Numbered from the stretch's first letter, positions 8,198 to 17,598 are shown. The stretch is DNA of 64,000 nt from Pseudovibrio sp. Ad37 (GCF_001623075.1 NZ_LMCF01000011.1:1-64000), one strand, 5' to 3'. Program-made: numbers and translations. The notes: generated from the sequence alone by a model not told the origin.

Positions 8198-10285
8198 ATG
8201 TCCATTTCGCGCTATTCCCGTGCGGCCCTCCTGGCCAGCACAACCCTCTCGCTCGCCCTGATTTCTGCGGCTGTTTCAGCGCAGGAAGCTAAACAGCCTG
8301 TTGCTGCCGACAGCCCTGCAACCATGCTGGATGAAATCATTGTTTCAGCAGGTAAAGAGAAGGTGGCGATTGATACACCTCAGGCTGTGACTTCAGTCTC
8401 TCAGGAGCAAATTGAAGCAGCCCAAGCAAGCACATTGGGTGAGATCCTCGATGCGGTCCCGGGGATCACCACTATAAATGCTGACAATGCGCTGGGGCAG
8501 TCCATTAATATTCGCGGTATCGGCTCTGCTCTCGGTTCCGGTGAAAATCGTAATATCATTCAAGTGGATGGCGTCACCTCCTACTTCGAGATGTACCGTG
8601 CTGGCTCTTTCTTCTTCGATTCTGAATTGCTTAAGGAAGTCGAGGTTCTACGTGGGCCAGCTGCCTCCACATTATTCAGCGCAGGCGCGCTTGGTGGTGT
8701 GGTCAGTGCGCGTACGAAAGATGCTAGCGATTTGCTGGAGGGAGATGACAAACTGGCCGTCCGCACCAAAGCTATGTGGGACTCGAACGGCAATGGTGCG
8801 CGAAGCACAGTTACAGTCGCTGCCCGACCTCTGGAAAATCTGGAGCTATTGGTCAATCTGAACTATGGCCGTGATGGAGACTATGAGGGTGCTGATGGCG
8901 CAGACCTCGGCAACTCCCGCATGACAGATCTCTCAGGCCTCGCCAAGCTGAAATACAGCTTCGGTGTCGATAACGATCAATCTCTTACTGCAAGCTATTT
9001 CAACGTCAATAAGTCTGGGTATGGCCTATATGACCAGACCACCTTTAGTCCCGGATTTGGTTATGCGGACCAAACCACAAGCGAACAACAGGCACTGCTT
9101 GCTTACGAAAACGCTTTTTCTGGCAATGATTTGTTAGATGTAAAAGCGCAGGTATCCTGGAGCCAGACCAAGCGTGATCTAAATGATATCACCTATCGCA
9201 ATACTCGGCCAGGTGGTCCGCCAGCTCCATTGGGTACTGAAGCAGAGTATGTCTACAACAACTGGCAGGCAAAACTGGAAAACACATCGGAATTTCGGCT
9301 TTCCGAAGGCGTAGAAACCTACTTCACCTACGGGGTGGAAGGGAAATATCAGGAGCGTCTTAACCCGCGTCTGAATCCGGATGGAAGCTCAACGCCGGGC
9401 TCCTCATCTCATCCAGAAGGTGAAACACATACTCTTGGTGTGTTCGGGCAGGCTGAGTTTGTAATTCATGACCGCCTTACACTCATTCCTGGAATGCGTG
9501 TTGACCATTCTCGCCTGAAGCCGGGGACTGGCGTGGCTCTGCGTAAAGATCTGGATGAGACGGCTTATTCTCCAAAACTTGCGGCAATTTATGAGCTGAC
9601 AAACTGGCTGAATGTCTTTGGTTCTGTTGCACACACAGAACGCATGCCAGTTTTGGATGAAGTTTTCTCGGGTGATGGCTTTACCGATCTCGGAAAAGAG
9701 AAATCTAACAATTTTGAAGCTGGCTTAGGCTTTAAATTCAATGACGTATTGTTGGAAAATGATAGCCTTCGCTTCAAAGTAACGGGCTTTTACAACAACA
9801 TCGACAACTACCTCTATTCCTCTCGCGATCATGCAACGGGCAAGACAATCACAACTGCTATTGATGAGGCGCGGATCAAAGGCATCGAATTAGAAGCAGG
9901 TTATTCCTCTGACAGCTGGTACGGCAATCTGGGTGCTTCAGTCACACGGGGTGACAACCTTTCTGATGATGAATATCTGGATAGCGTAGCGGCAGATAAT
10001 CTTTTTCTTTCAGTAGGATATAAGATTACAGACTATAATCTAGATGTTTCCTGGCGCTCTGATTTATACGCAGAACAGGACCGCGTGAACGAATCTGACG
10101 ATGCTTCGCCAGGTTATGCGCTGCACAGTGCGCGTTTAGCCTGGAAGCCTGAAGATGGATTCCTTGCAGGCTCAGAAGTACGCGCTAGCGTGACTAATAT
10201 CTTCGATCAGAAACACACAGCGCATCTGAGTGAAACCGAAGGCAAAGGTCGGTCCTTTAAGCTTAGCTTGGCGAAAACGTTCTAA
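8198..10285 (+). CDS. TonB-dependent outer-membrane receptor, probably heme or siderophore
   Basis: Outer-membrane beta-barrel importer powered by TonB. The signal peptide ends near VSAQA (residues 1-30). The TonB box is probably the DEIIVSAGK stretch (about 46-54). The plug domain follows with SINIRGIGS, VDGVTSYFEM and EVEVLRGPAASTLFSAGALGGVV. The barrel ends in KLSLAKTF with the required terminal aromatic residue. The 695 residues are full length for the heme/hemoglobin-type subgroup, which the plug sequence resembles most, but the ligand is not certain. GAGG precedes the ATG. The upstream TGA-N9-TCA site suggests induction under iron limitation. No periplasmic or ABC partner lies next to it. 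Confidence 0.88.
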   Translation: MSISRYSRAALLASTTLSLALISAAVSAQEAKQPVAADSPATMLDEIIVSAGKEKVAIDTPQAVTSVSQEQIEAAQASTLGEILDAVPGITTINADNALGQSINIRGIGSALGSGENRNIIQVDGVTSYFEMYRAGSFFFDSELLKEVEVLRGPAASTLFSAGALGGVVSARTKDASDLLEGDDKLAVRTKAMWDSNGNGARSTVTVAARPLENLELLVNLNYGRDGDYEGADGADLGNSRMTDLSGLAKLKYSFGVDNDQSLTASYFNVNKSGYGLYDQTTFSPGFGYADQTTSEQQALLAYENAFSGNDLLDVKAQVSWSQTKRDLNDITYRNTRPGGPPAPLGTEAEYVYNNWQAKLENTSEFRLSEGVETYFTYGVEGKYQERLNPRLNPDGSSTPGSSSHPEGETHTLGVFGQAEFVIHDRLTLIPGMRVDHSRLKPGTGVALRKDLDETAYSPKLAAIYELTNWLNVFGSVAHTERMPVLDEVFSGDGFTDLGKEKSNNFEAGLGFKFNDVLLENDSLRFKVTGFYNNIDNYLYSSRDHATGKTITTAIDEARIKGIELEAGYSSDSWYGNLGASVTRGDNLSDDEYLDSVAADNLFLSVGYKITDYNLDVSWRSDLYAEQDRVNESDDASPGYALHSARLAWKPEDGFLAGSEVRASVTNIFDQKHTAHLSETEGKGRSFKLSLAKTF

Positions 10286-10385
10286 GCCTCACGGCGGTGC
10301 GCTGTAAATGCAGCGCGTCTGGCAATGCTGGTGAGACAGGTTTGCCTGAATGAGGCTAGGCCTTCTGTGGCGGAAAGGCTGGGAT

Positions 10386-10419
10386 CGGCGGGGAAGAAAT
10401 TCTCCGCCGTTTTCTTTTG
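10386..10419 (+). terminator. terminator downstream of the TonB receptor
   Basis: Stem CGGCGGGGA (10386-10394) pairs with TCTCCGCCG (10401-10409), including one G-U pair, followed by TTTTCTTTT. It lies about 100 bases after the receptor stop and just before the convergent moeB stop. Confidence 0.7.
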
Positions 10420-10437
10420 TAACTCAATTACGCTGGA

Positions 10438-11256
10438 TCAGCCGTGCTCAATTTCCAGCATTTCACTCCATGTTTTTGGGGTGTCGCCGTTGAGCGGGTT
10501 CTTTGCAGAGCGTTTGTACTTGATGGTTTCAAAATGCATGCTCAGTGTGTCTGCCAGCAACAAGCGCCCAACCAGACCTTCACCAAACCCAACGATTTCT
10601 TTGATCACCTCAAGCGCCTGCAATGTGCCAACCAGACCTGTCAATGCACCCAAAACACCCGCCTCTGTGCAGGTTGGGATGGAGCCAGCCTCAGGGCGTT
10701 TGGGGAACAGGCAGCGATAAGTTGGGTTGATGTAGTTGCCCTCATCATCGCGCTCAAATGGTTTCAGCAGCGTAACAGAGCCGTCAAACTGACCCACAGC
10801 AGCCGTAACCAAAGGACGGCCAGCATAAAAGCACGCATCCGAAACGAGATAGCGAGTGGCAAAGTTATCAGAGCCATCAACAACGATATGGTAATCGTTG
10901 ATCAACGCCATGGCATTTTGCCCACTAATGCGTGTCGGATGCGGAACAACGCGCACATTCGGGTTCAGCCGAGCAATTGCCTCTGCCGCACTGGCAACCT
11001 TAGGCTCGCCAAGTTTTTCCGTGTCATGGATGATCTGACGCTGAAGGTTAGACAGCGAAACAACATCATCATCAACAATACCGATAGTGCCGACGCCAGC
11101 CGCCGCCAGGTATTGCAGCACTGGTGCGCCAAGTCCTCCAGCGCCGATTACCAGAACGCGCGCAGCTTTAAGTTTCTGTTGCCCAGGACCACCGACATCT
11201 CGCAGGACGATGTGGCGGGCATAACGTTCCAGTTCAGAAGCTGTAAGGGAAAGCAA
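10438..11256 (-). CDS. moeB: MoeB/ThiF-family sulfur-carrier adenylyltransferase
   Basis: E1-like enzyme that adenylates the C-terminal glycine of a small sulfur carrier (MoaD or ThiS) so it can receive sulfur. The nucleotide-binding motif is VIGAGGLGAPVLQYLAAAG (residues 36-54), followed by DDVVSLSNLQRQ and the VDGSDNFATRYL loop. The active-site Cys region is PTCTEAGVLGALTG. The start is TTG 11256 with GGAG six bases upstream. Two features differ from E. coli MoeB: the first zinc CxxC reads TYRC, and the second, near the C-terminus, is replaced by NPLN, so the structural zinc site is absent. I believe this is common in the Rhizobiales branch. It lies 16 bases downstream of hrcA and is probably co-transcribed with it. 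Confidence 0.87.
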   Translation of the reverse strand: MLSLTASELERYARHIVLRDVGGPGQQKLKAARVLVIGAGGLGAPVLQYLAAAGVGTIGIVDDDVVSLSNLQRQIIHDTEKLGEPKVASAAEAIARLNPNVRVVPHPTRISGQNAMALINDYHIVVDGSDNFATRYLVSDACFYAGRPLVTAAVGQFDGSVTLLKPFERDDEGNYINPTYRCLFPKRPEAGSIPTCTEAGVLGALTGLVGTLQALEVIKEIVGFGEGLVGRLLLADTLSMHFETIKYKRSAKNPLNGDTPKTWSEMLEIEHG

Positions 11257-11272
11257 TTGGGACTCCAGTAGT

Positions 11273-12355
11273 TTAACCGAGCATACGGCTCACCAGTCGG
11301 GCTGTGTAATCCACCATGGGAATGACACGCGCATAATTGAGACGAGTCGGCCCGATAACACCAAGAACGCCCACAACGCGCTGTTCACTATCGCGGTATG
11401 GGGACACGATCAAGGAAGAACCGGAAAGCGAGAACAGCTTGTTTTCTGACCCGATAAAAATACGTACGCCTTCGCCGCCCTTTGCAAGATCAAGCAGGCG
11501 GATCAGTTCACTCTTGTTTTCCAAATCATCAAACAGTAGGCGAATACGCTCCAGATCTTCCTTCGCACCCACGTTTTCCAGCAGGTTGGAGCGTCCCCGC
11601 ACGATCAGTGTTCCGGGATCATTCTTGTCTCCACCCCAAACAGCAACACCCGCATCCACCACTTTGGATGTCAGCGTGTCTAGTTCGGCCTGAAATTCGT
11701 TTCGCTGCCGAACTAGCTCAGATTGCGCATCGGCTAGCGTGCGGTTTCTGATGATGGAGTTGAGGTAATTCGAGGCTTCGGTCAACGCAGACGGTGGCAA
11801 GCCAGCAGGCAGATCGACAACACGATTTTCAACGGAACCGTCCTCACTCACTAGCACAACAAGCGCTTTAAGCGGTTCAATCTGCACAAACTCGATATGG
11901 CGAAGGGTAGTGTCTGTCTTGTTGGAAAGAACAACCCCTGCCCCGCGGCTCAGGCCAGATAGCATCTGACTGGCTTCGGTCAGGACTTGCTCCGGTGTTT
12001 TCTCACCACCTTTAGCCTTCACCTGAACCGCAATCTGCTCGCGCTCTTCCTTGGTCAGGTCGCCAACTTCCAAAAAACCGTCCACGAACAGACGAAGACC
12101 AGACTGCGTCGGCAAGCGTCCGGCACTGGTGTGCGGAGAGTAGAGCAGCCCATGGTGCTCCAGATCTGCCATTACGTTGCGAATAGAGGCCGGAGACAGA
12201 GGCTGCGAAAGCCCGCGTGCAAGGTTGCGAGACCCCAACGGTTCGCCGGTATCAAGGTAGTTCTCTACAATGCGCCGGAAGACCTCACGGGAACGCTCAT
12301 CAAGATCCTCAAGAGGGACAGAAGGAGGAACGCTCGTCACGGTATCGGTACTCCA
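11273..12355 (-). CDS. hrcA: heat-inducible transcription repressor HrcA
   Basis: HrcA represses groE and dnaK operons by binding CIRCE elements and is folded to its active form by GroEL. The winged-helix N-terminus is clear: [27 protein letters not shown], then [19 protein letters not shown] and [21 protein letters not shown]. The C-terminal part holds the GAF-like dimerisation region, ending [27 protein letters not shown] use ATG 12355 (360 residues); TTG 12391 is in frame, but AGGGA sits too close to it. It is divergent from rph, the standard alphaproteobacterial arrangement. grpE, often next to hrcA, is not adjacent here; moeB follows instead. No CIRCE element was seen in the gap. Confidence 0.93.
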   Translation of the reverse strand, partial: WSTDTVTSVPPSVPLEDLDERSREVFRRIVENYLDTGEPLGSRNLARGLSQPLSPASIRNVMADLEHHGLLYSPHTSAGRLPTQSGLRLFVDGFLEVGDLTKEEREQIAVQVKAKGGEKTPEQVLTEASQMLSGLSRGAGVVLSNKTDTTLRHIEFVQIEPLKALVVLVSEDGSVENRVVDLPAGLPPSALTEASNYLNSIIRNRTLADAQSELVRQRNEFQAELDTLTSKVVDAGVAVWGGDKNDPGTLIVRGRSNLLENVGAKEDLERIRLLFDDLENKSELIRLLDLAKGGEGVRIFIGSENKLFSLSGSSLIVSPYRDSEQRVVGVLGVIGPTRLNYARVIPMVDYTARLVSRMLG

Positions 12356-12549
12356 CATCAACAGCAGGTTTGGGCCAAAGCCTGTATTCAATCCCTAACA
12401 CAGGACAATTGAACAGCCAAAACTCATTTTTAGCAGAAAATAGCCTCTCAAACCAAAACCAGCCTTTGCGCTAACGGCAATCCGCAGCTAAAAGATCCGC
12501 AATACCATTTGTGAATTTGTAGCTATTAAGCAACCCGAGGGAGCTTGCC

Positions 12550-13269
12550 TTGAACCGTCCATCCAAACGTACACCAGAAGAAATGCGTCCAGTCAGCCTG
12601 GAGCGCGGTGTTGCCAAACATGCCGAAGGCTCCTGCCTGATCAAATTCGGCGATACCCATGTTCTGTGTACCGCAAGTTTGGAAGAGCGTGTTCCGCCGT
12701 GGCTCCGTGGTCAGAACCGTGGCTGGGTAACTGCAGAATACGGCATGCTGCCACGCGCAACTCATGACCGTATGCGCCGTGAATCCTCTGCAGGCAAGCA
12801 GTCTGGCCGTACTCAGGAAATCCAACGCCTCATCGGCCGCTCTCTGCGTGCTGTCGTTGATCTGGGGGCACTGGGCGAGCGTCAGATCTCCGTTGACTGT
12901 GATGTCATTCAGGCAGATGGCGGCACCCGTACAGCATCCATCACCGGCGCATGGGTCGCTCTGCACGACTGTCTGAAATGGATGGAAGCGCGCGACATGG
13001 TCAAAACCGATAAGGTTCTAAAAGACCACATCGCAGCGATCTCCTGCGGCATCTACGAAGGTACTCCGGTTGCTGATCTGGATTACATCGAAGACTCCTC
13101 TGCTGACACTGACGCAAACTTCGTCATGACTGGCAAAGGCGGCATCGTTGAAATTCAGGGTACTGCTGAAGGTGAGCCATTCTCCGAAGAAGAACTCGGC
13201 CAGCTCATGGGTCTTGCAAAACAGTCCATTTCCAAACTGGTTGAGCTGCAAAAGCTGACGGTGCTCTGA
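12550..13269 (+). CDS. rph: ribonuclease PH
   Basis: Phosphate-dependent 3'-5' exoribonuclease that trims tRNA 3' ends. The family opening is complete ([24 protein letters not shown]), followed by the [18 protein letters not shown] substrate loop, [17 protein letters not shown] and the phosphate-binding [17 protein letters not shown]. Its 239 residues match the family. The start codon is TTG, supported by GAGGGAG six bases upstream and by the alignment of the first residues. The stop overlaps the rdgB start (TGATG), so the two are translationally coupled. hrcA diverges from it. Confidence 0.96.
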   Translation: MNRPSKRTPEEMRPVSLERGVAKHAEGSCLIKFGDTHVLCTASLEERVPPWLRGQNRGWVTAEYGMLPRATHDRMRRESSAGKQSGRTQEIQRLIGRSLRAVVDLGALGERQISVDCDVIQADGGTRTASITGAWVALHDCLKWMEARDMVKTDKVLKDHIAAISCGIYEGTPVADLDYIEDSSADTDANFVMTGKGGIVEIQGTAEGEPFSEEELGQLMGLAKQSISKLVELQKLTVL

Positions 13270-13910
13270 TGCAGGCAGACACAACAGAAAACCGCCGTCT
13301 GGAACCTGGCAAGCTCGTGCTTGCCAGTCACAACAAGGGCAAGCTGCGCGAAATTCAGGATATGCTTGCACCGCATGGCTTTGAAGTTCTCTCTGCTGGT
13401 GATCTGGACCTGCCAGAGCCGGTGGAAGATGGCGACACGTTTGAAGCAAACGCTGCAATCAAAGCACTTGCTGCGGCAACGGCCACTGGCCTGCCTGCCC
13501 TTGCAGATGACAGCGGTTTTTGTGTAAACGGCCTCAACGGCGATCCGGGCATCTACTCCGCACGTTGGGCCGGGCCAGGCAAAGACTTTGGCGTGGCCAT
13601 GCAGGCCGTGCAGGACAAGTTGACCGAAACGAACGCTACAGACCGGACCGCTTACTTCGTTGCTGTGCTGTGCATGGCATGGCCGGATGGGCACACTCAG
13701 TTCTACCGTGGTGAGATCCATGGAGAACTGGCATGGCCTCCGCGCGGTCTGGAAGGCTTCGGCTACGACCCAATGTTCGTTCCGGAGGGTTTTGATAGAA
13801 CCTTCGGTGAGATGGACAAGCAAGAAAAACACAAAACAAAAGAAGGCGAAGCGCTGTCACATCGCGCCCGCGCCTTTGTTAAGTTTCAAAAAGAGTGTTT
13901 GCCAGCGTAA
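13269..13910 (+). CDS. rdgB: RdgB/HAM1 XTP/dITP pyrophosphatase
   Basis: Nucleotide pool sanitising enzyme that hydrolyses ITP, dITP and XTP to the monophosphates. It has the N-terminal [19 protein letters not shown], the FEANAAIKA and [25 protein letters not shown] metal and base pocket motifs, and C-terminal [19 protein letters not shown] followed by SHRARAF. Its 213 residues are slightly longer than E. coli RdgB, mostly at the N-terminus. The ATG shares its A with the rph stop TGA. A palindromic repeat begins directly after its stop codon, before hemW. Confidence 0.95.
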   Translation: MQADTTENRRLEPGKLVLASHNKGKLREIQDMLAPHGFEVLSAGDLDLPEPVEDGDTFEANAAIKALAAATATGLPALADDSGFCVNGLNGDPGIYSARWAGPGKDFGVAMQAVQDKLTETNATDRTAYFVAVLCMAWPDGHTQFYRGEIHGELAWPPRGLEGFGYDPMFVPEGFDRTFGEMDKQEKHKTKEGEALSHRARAFVKFQKECLPA

Positions 13911-13963
13911 TGCGTGTTCCCGAAAAGTGGATACCGGTTTTCGGATAAGAACTCGTGCAAAAT
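13911..13963. repeat. dispersed palindromic repeat, motif A (copy 1)
   Basis: CCGAAAA (13920-13926) faces TTTTCGG (13938-13944), followed by ATAAGA and a GTGCAAAA tail. The same layout is found at 28989, 37319, 59252 and 60537. This resembles the short mosaic palindromes common between genes in Rhizobiales. Confidence 0.7.
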
Positions 13964-13989
13964 ACGTTGGCAATCACAAAGGAAAAAGA

Positions 13990-15153
13990 ATGACTGTGTC
14001 ACCGGTTGGCGGCTTTGGGATTTACGTGCATTGGCCTTTTTGTTTGGCAAAATGCCCATATTGCGACTTTAACTCCCACGTGCGCCACCAGCCGGTTTCG
14101 CAGGAACATTACGCCAAAGCTCTGGCGACAGAGCTGGCACGCTGTGCGCAGATGGTGCCGGGTCGCACGGTTGACTCCGTCTTCTTCGGCGGCGGTACAC
14201 CATCTTTGATGGAGCCGAAAACCGTTGAGACAATCCTCAATGAAGTTGCGCGCCTCTGGCATCTGCCGTCCACCGCTGAAATCTCCATGGAAGCCAACCC
14301 AACCAGCGTGGAAGCAACCCGCTTTGCAGGCTATAGATCTGCAGGCGTAAACCGCCTCTCCGTCGGTATTCAGGCGTTGGATGACAATGAACTGAAGATC
14401 CTTGGTCGCCAGCACTCTGTTTCGGAGGCGATTCAAGCCGTTGAAATTGCACGTAAAACTTTCCCGCACATCTCATTTGATCTGATCTACGCCCGCCCAA
14501 ATCAAACCTTGACGGCATGGGAGCAAGAGCTCAACCGTGCTATCGATCTGGCCGCTGATCACCTCTCCATGTATCAGCTCACCATCGAAAGCGGCACCAT
14601 GTTCCAGCGCTTGTATGCGGCTGGAAAGCTGGAGATGCTGGACCCTGATCTAGCCGCAGACATGTTTGACCTGACACAGAAGGTCACCGCAGCACGCGGT
14701 TTGCCGGCCTATGAGGTCTCAAACCATGCGGTGCCTGACGCTCAGTGCCAGCACAACCTCATTTACTGGCGTTATGGTGATTACGTCGGTGTTGGACCGG
14801 GTGCACACGGCCGATTGACGCTGGAAGATGGCACCAAGCTGGCAACCTCGACTGAAAAACATCCGGAAACATGGCTAGGTTTGGTTGAAAGTCAGGGCCA
14901 CGGCTCTATTTCTGAAGACATACTTGGTCATGGCGAGCAGGGTGACGAGTTGTTGTTGATGGGTATGCGATTGCATGAAGGCATTGACGTACCACGTTAT
15001 GAACAGCTCTCTGGCCGTCAGTTCAATCCGCAGAGATTGTTAAATCTGCAGGAAAACGGCATGGTAGAATGGGTAAGCAACACTCGCCTGCGTGCAACGC
15101 AAGCTGGCTTTCCCCTACTGGATGCCGTAATTGCTGAGCTGGCTTCCGATTAG
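13990..15153 (+). CDS. hemW: HemW, radical SAM heme-handling protein (coproporphyrinogen III oxidase-like)
   Basis: Radical SAM protein of the HemN/HemW family. The cluster motif is PFCLAKCPYCDF (Cx3Cx2C) near residues 17-28. SVFFGGGTPSLM, MEANPTSVE and the RLSVGIQALDDNELKILGRQH segment follow. HemW-type proteins bind heme and are thought to insert it into respiratory enzymes; many were annotated as HemN, but the oxygen-independent oxidase has a longer N-terminus that is lacking here. ATG 13990, preceded by AAAGGAAAAAGA, gives 387 residues, the usual length. The long open frame upstream runs through rdgB and the repeat and is not coding. The rdgB-hemW order is conserved in many alphaproteobacteria. 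Confidence 0.92.
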   Translation: MTVSPVGGFGIYVHWPFCLAKCPYCDFNSHVRHQPVSQEHYAKALATELARCAQMVPGRTVDSVFFGGGTPSLMEPKTVETILNEVARLWHLPSTAEISMEANPTSVEATRFAGYRSAGVNRLSVGIQALDDNELKILGRQHSVSEAIQAVEIARKTFPHISFDLIYARPNQTLTAWEQELNRAIDLAADHLSMYQLTIESGTMFQRLYAAGKLEMLDPDLAADMFDLTQKVTAARGLPAYEVSNHAVPDAQCQHNLIYWRYGDYVGVGPGAHGRLTLEDGTKLATSTEKHPETWLGLVESQGHGSISEDILGHGEQGDELLLMGMRLHEGIDVPRYEQLSGRQFNPQRLLNLQENGMVEWVSNTRLRATQAGFPLLDAVIAELASD

Positions 15154-15245
15154 CATTCCCAAATAAAATTCATTAGCGATTTCAACTTAGTGAAATAATT
15201 GCAGTCGAATTACTCGATTCGATTGGGGTATTAATTTACATATTG

Positions 15246-15254
15246 TGCAATGCA
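15246..15254 (+). promoter_or_regulatory. TGC-N3-GCA motif, possible PhaR site
   Basis: TGCAATGCA resembles the TGC-rich sites bound by PhaR, the PHB-responsive repressor of alphaproteobacterial PHA genes. It is a short motif and the match is suggestive only. Confidence 0.3.
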
Positions 15255-15364
15255 ACATAATTGATTACACTGACATGTACCTCAGCGATGGTGAAGAACC
15301 TATTGATCTTCAATGCAAGTTAAGGTTGGTTTGAATTTCTCCATGAGTCTATGTTGCTGAAAAG

Positions 15365-15382
15365 GTATAGAGCTGTCTATAC
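15365..15382 (+). promoter_or_regulatory. perfect 7-bp dyad in the phaZ upstream region
   Basis: GTATAGA-GCTG-TCTATAC, with flanking AAAG and TTTT extending the symmetry. It is about 105 bases before the phaZ start. It could be a repressor operator or a hairpin at the mRNA 5' end. Confidence 0.5.
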
Positions 15383-15486
15383 TTTTGCGGTGCAGCACTT
15401 CGGGCTAAAGTGTATTCGTGTTGCGGAAATCAAGAATTACATGAACAAGAGTTGGCTGAAGCGAACGTCTTGGGAGGAAACATTCT

Positions 15487-17046
15487 GTGCTGTTCTACCA
15501 CTTGTATGAAATGAACCATGCAGCGATGTCCCCTGTCCGGGCTGCAGCGGACATGACAAGATTGTGCTTTCAAAACCCGCTCAATCCCATGTCACACACG
15601 CAGGTTGGTCGCACGGTTGCTGCATCCTGTGAGATGCTTGAGCGCGTAACCCGTCGTTATGGCAAGCCGGAGTTTGAGCTCGACTCCACTGTCGTGGATG
15701 GCAAAGAAGTAGACATCACGGAAGAAATTATCTGGGCGAAACCATTTTGCGGCCTGTTACACTTCAAGCGTGATTTACCTCAAAGCAGAAAAGGCGATCC
15801 TAAAATTCTGATCGTCTCACCCATGTCTGGCCACTATGCAACTCTTCTGCGCGGCACTGTTGAAGCCTTACTGCCAAATCTGGATGTTTACATCACGGAC
15901 TGGGAAGACGCGCGACAGGTGCCTGTCGCTGATGGCCGTTTCGACCTGGACGATTACATCGAATACATCATGCAGATGCTGCATTATCTGGGACCAAATA
16001 CGCACGTTCTGGCGGTTTGCCAGCCATCCGTTCCAGTTTATGCAGCCGTTGCCTTGATGGAAGAGAACGGAGACAAATGCGCTCCGGCGACTATGACGCT
16101 GATGGGTGGCCCAATTGACACCCGCGAAGCGCCAACCGCCGTGAATGATCTGGCCGTCGAAAAAGGTATCGACTGGTTCAAGCGCAATGTTGTCATGGAA
16201 GTTCCCTTCCCGCACAAAGGCTTCACGCGACAGGTTTATCCGGGCTTCCTCCAGCTCTCTGGATTCATGAGCATGAATCTGGATCGGCATATGGTTGCCC
16301 ACCGCGATTTCTTCCAGCATCTGATTGAGGGTGATGGCGACAGCGCTGAGAAGCACCGTGACTTCTATGATGAATATCTCGCTGTTATGGATCTGACCTC
16401 CGAATTCTATCTCCAGACCGTGGAAACCGTGTTCATCGAGCATTCGCTGCCAAAAGGCGAAATGATGCATCGTGGCAAGATGGTTGATCCGAAAAAGATC
16501 ACCGGCACGGCGCTGTTTACCGTTGAAGGCGAAAACGACGACATTTCTGGTGTTGGCCAAACCCAAGCGGCTCAAAAGCTGGCTGAAAACATCCCATCCA
16601 ACCGCCGGTTGCACTACATCCAGCCCGGTGTAGGCCACTACGGTGTGTTTAACGGTTCAAAGTATCGTTCTGAAATCGCGCCACGTATCGTCAAATTCAT
16701 TCAGGATAATCCAAGAAACGTGCGTGCGGAGCAAGTTTCCAAACGTGCAGCGAAAAAGACCCTGCGTGAAAACACCTCTGAGAAAATTGCGGGTGACCCA
16801 CTACGCGAAATCCTGCTTGCTGAGCCAAAAGGCGCTGCAGATGACCTGCAGTTGATCAGCGGTGTTGGACCTAAACTAGAGCGGGCTTTGAACGGCGCAG
16901 GTATCTTCCACTACTGGCAAATTGCAAATCTGACAGAACATCAGGCCGCGGCGCTGGACGATCGTTTGGATATTCGCGGACGCATGGTTCGGGATAATTG
17001 GGTTGAGCAGGCACGCCGTCTCAATGAAACAGTGCATTCCAACTGA
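15487..17046 (+). CDS. phaZ: intracellular polyhydroxyalkanoate depolymerase with C-terminal helix-hairpin-helix domain
   Basis: Degrades stored polyhydroxybutyrate granules in the cytoplasm. The PhaZ start signature LFYHLYEMNHAAMSPVRAAAD supports the GTG at 15487, with GGAGG nine bases upstream. The likely catalytic triad is Cys178 in LAVCQPSVP, Asp351 or 352 in VEGENDDISG, and His384 in GVGHYGVFNG. The depolymerase domain ends near residue 420. A linker rich in Lys and Arg follows, then about 60 residues (LISGVGPKLERALNGAGI ... IRGRMVRDNWVEQARRL) that look like the helix-hairpin-helix domain found at the C-terminus of some NuoE-like proteins. Its 519 residues exceed the usual 400-430. The role of the added domain is unknown. 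Confidence 0.9.
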   Translation: MLFYHLYEMNHAAMSPVRAAADMTRLCFQNPLNPMSHTQVGRTVAASCEMLERVTRRYGKPEFELDSTVVDGKEVDITEEIIWAKPFCGLLHFKRDLPQSRKGDPKILIVSPMSGHYATLLRGTVEALLPNLDVYITDWEDARQVPVADGRFDLDDYIEYIMQMLHYLGPNTHVLAVCQPSVPVYAAVALMEENGDKCAPATMTLMGGPIDTREAPTAVNDLAVEKGIDWFKRNVVMEVPFPHKGFTRQVYPGFLQLSGFMSMNLDRHMVAHRDFFQHLIEGDGDSAEKHRDFYDEYLAVMDLTSEFYLQTVETVFIEHSLPKGEMMHRGKMVDPKKITGTALFTVEGENDDISGVGQTQAAQKLAENIPSNRRLHYIQPGVGHYGVFNGSKYRSEIAPRIVKFIQDNPRNVRAEQVSKRAAKKTLRENTSEKIAGDPLREILLAEPKGAADDLQLISGVGPKLERALNGAGIFHYWQIANLTEHQAAALDDRLDIRGRMVRDNWVEQARRLNETVHSN

Positions 17047-17154
17047 ACGTAAGTGAAGATAACTCATCGTCTAATAAAATTTCATTCTATCTCTTGAAAG
17101 TAAAATAAAATCATCCCATCTCAAGCTTGTTGATTTGAGAAAGGGGTGATTTTA

Positions 17155-17568
17155 ATGAATGTAAATGCAATAAAACCCTCCTGGAATCCTCTAAGTATTG
17201 CACTTATGGTTCTTGGATTCGTAGTTTTCTGGCCTCTTGGCCTTGCTATGCTTGCCTACATCTTATGGGGCGACAACTTTAATGGCTGGAAGCGTGAAGC
17301 TAAATGCCAGTGGAATCGTAGCAACTTGAAAAATACGATGGACAATATGCAAAATGCGACCCGCAGCGGTAATGCTGCATTTGACGACTACCGTGAAAAA
17401 GAGCTGACCCGCTTGGAAGAAGAGCGCAGAAAGCTTGATAGCATGCGTCAGGAATTCGATGATTACATGAACGACCTGCGTCGGGCTAAAGATCAGGAAG
17501 AATTCGACCGCTTCATGAGAAACCGCCACAACCGTCCAGGCGAGCCATCTGCTGGTGAAGCAATCTAG
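17155..17568 (+). CDS. DUF2852 membrane-anchored protein
   Basis: Small alphaproteobacterial protein of unknown function. One hydrophobic segment near residues 10-33 (LSIALMVLGFVVFWPLGLAMLAYILWG) should anchor it in the inner membrane. A cytoplasmic, highly charged region predicted to be coiled coil follows (REKELTRLEEERRKLDSMRQEF), then an Arg/Glu-rich tail. This membrane-plus-coil arrangement fits DUF2852. ATG 17155 has AAGGGGTG six bases upstream; the GTG at 17146 lies within that site. It is monocistronic with its own terminator. Confidence 0.8.
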   Translation: MNVNAIKPSWNPLSIALMVLGFVVFWPLGLAMLAYILWGDNFNGWKREAKCQWNRSNLKNTMDNMQNATRSGNAAFDDYREKELTRLEEERRKLDSMRQEFDDYMNDLRRAKDQEEFDRFMRNRHNRPGEPSAGEAI

Positions 17569-17598
17569 TGGTTCTCAAAGGCTCATAACAAGCCTCTG

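Larger units (their letters stand above)
15154..15486. other. intergenic region upstream of phaZ
   Basis: 333 AT-rich bases with no convincing gene. They contain TGCAATGCA at 15246-15254 and a strong dyad at 15365-15382, both possible operators for the PHA depolymerase gene. Confidence 0.6.

Noticed and set aside
12392-12549. CIRCE element between hrcA and rph
   Set aside because: No TTAGCACTC-N9-GAGTGCTAA match was found; only short isolated pieces are present.
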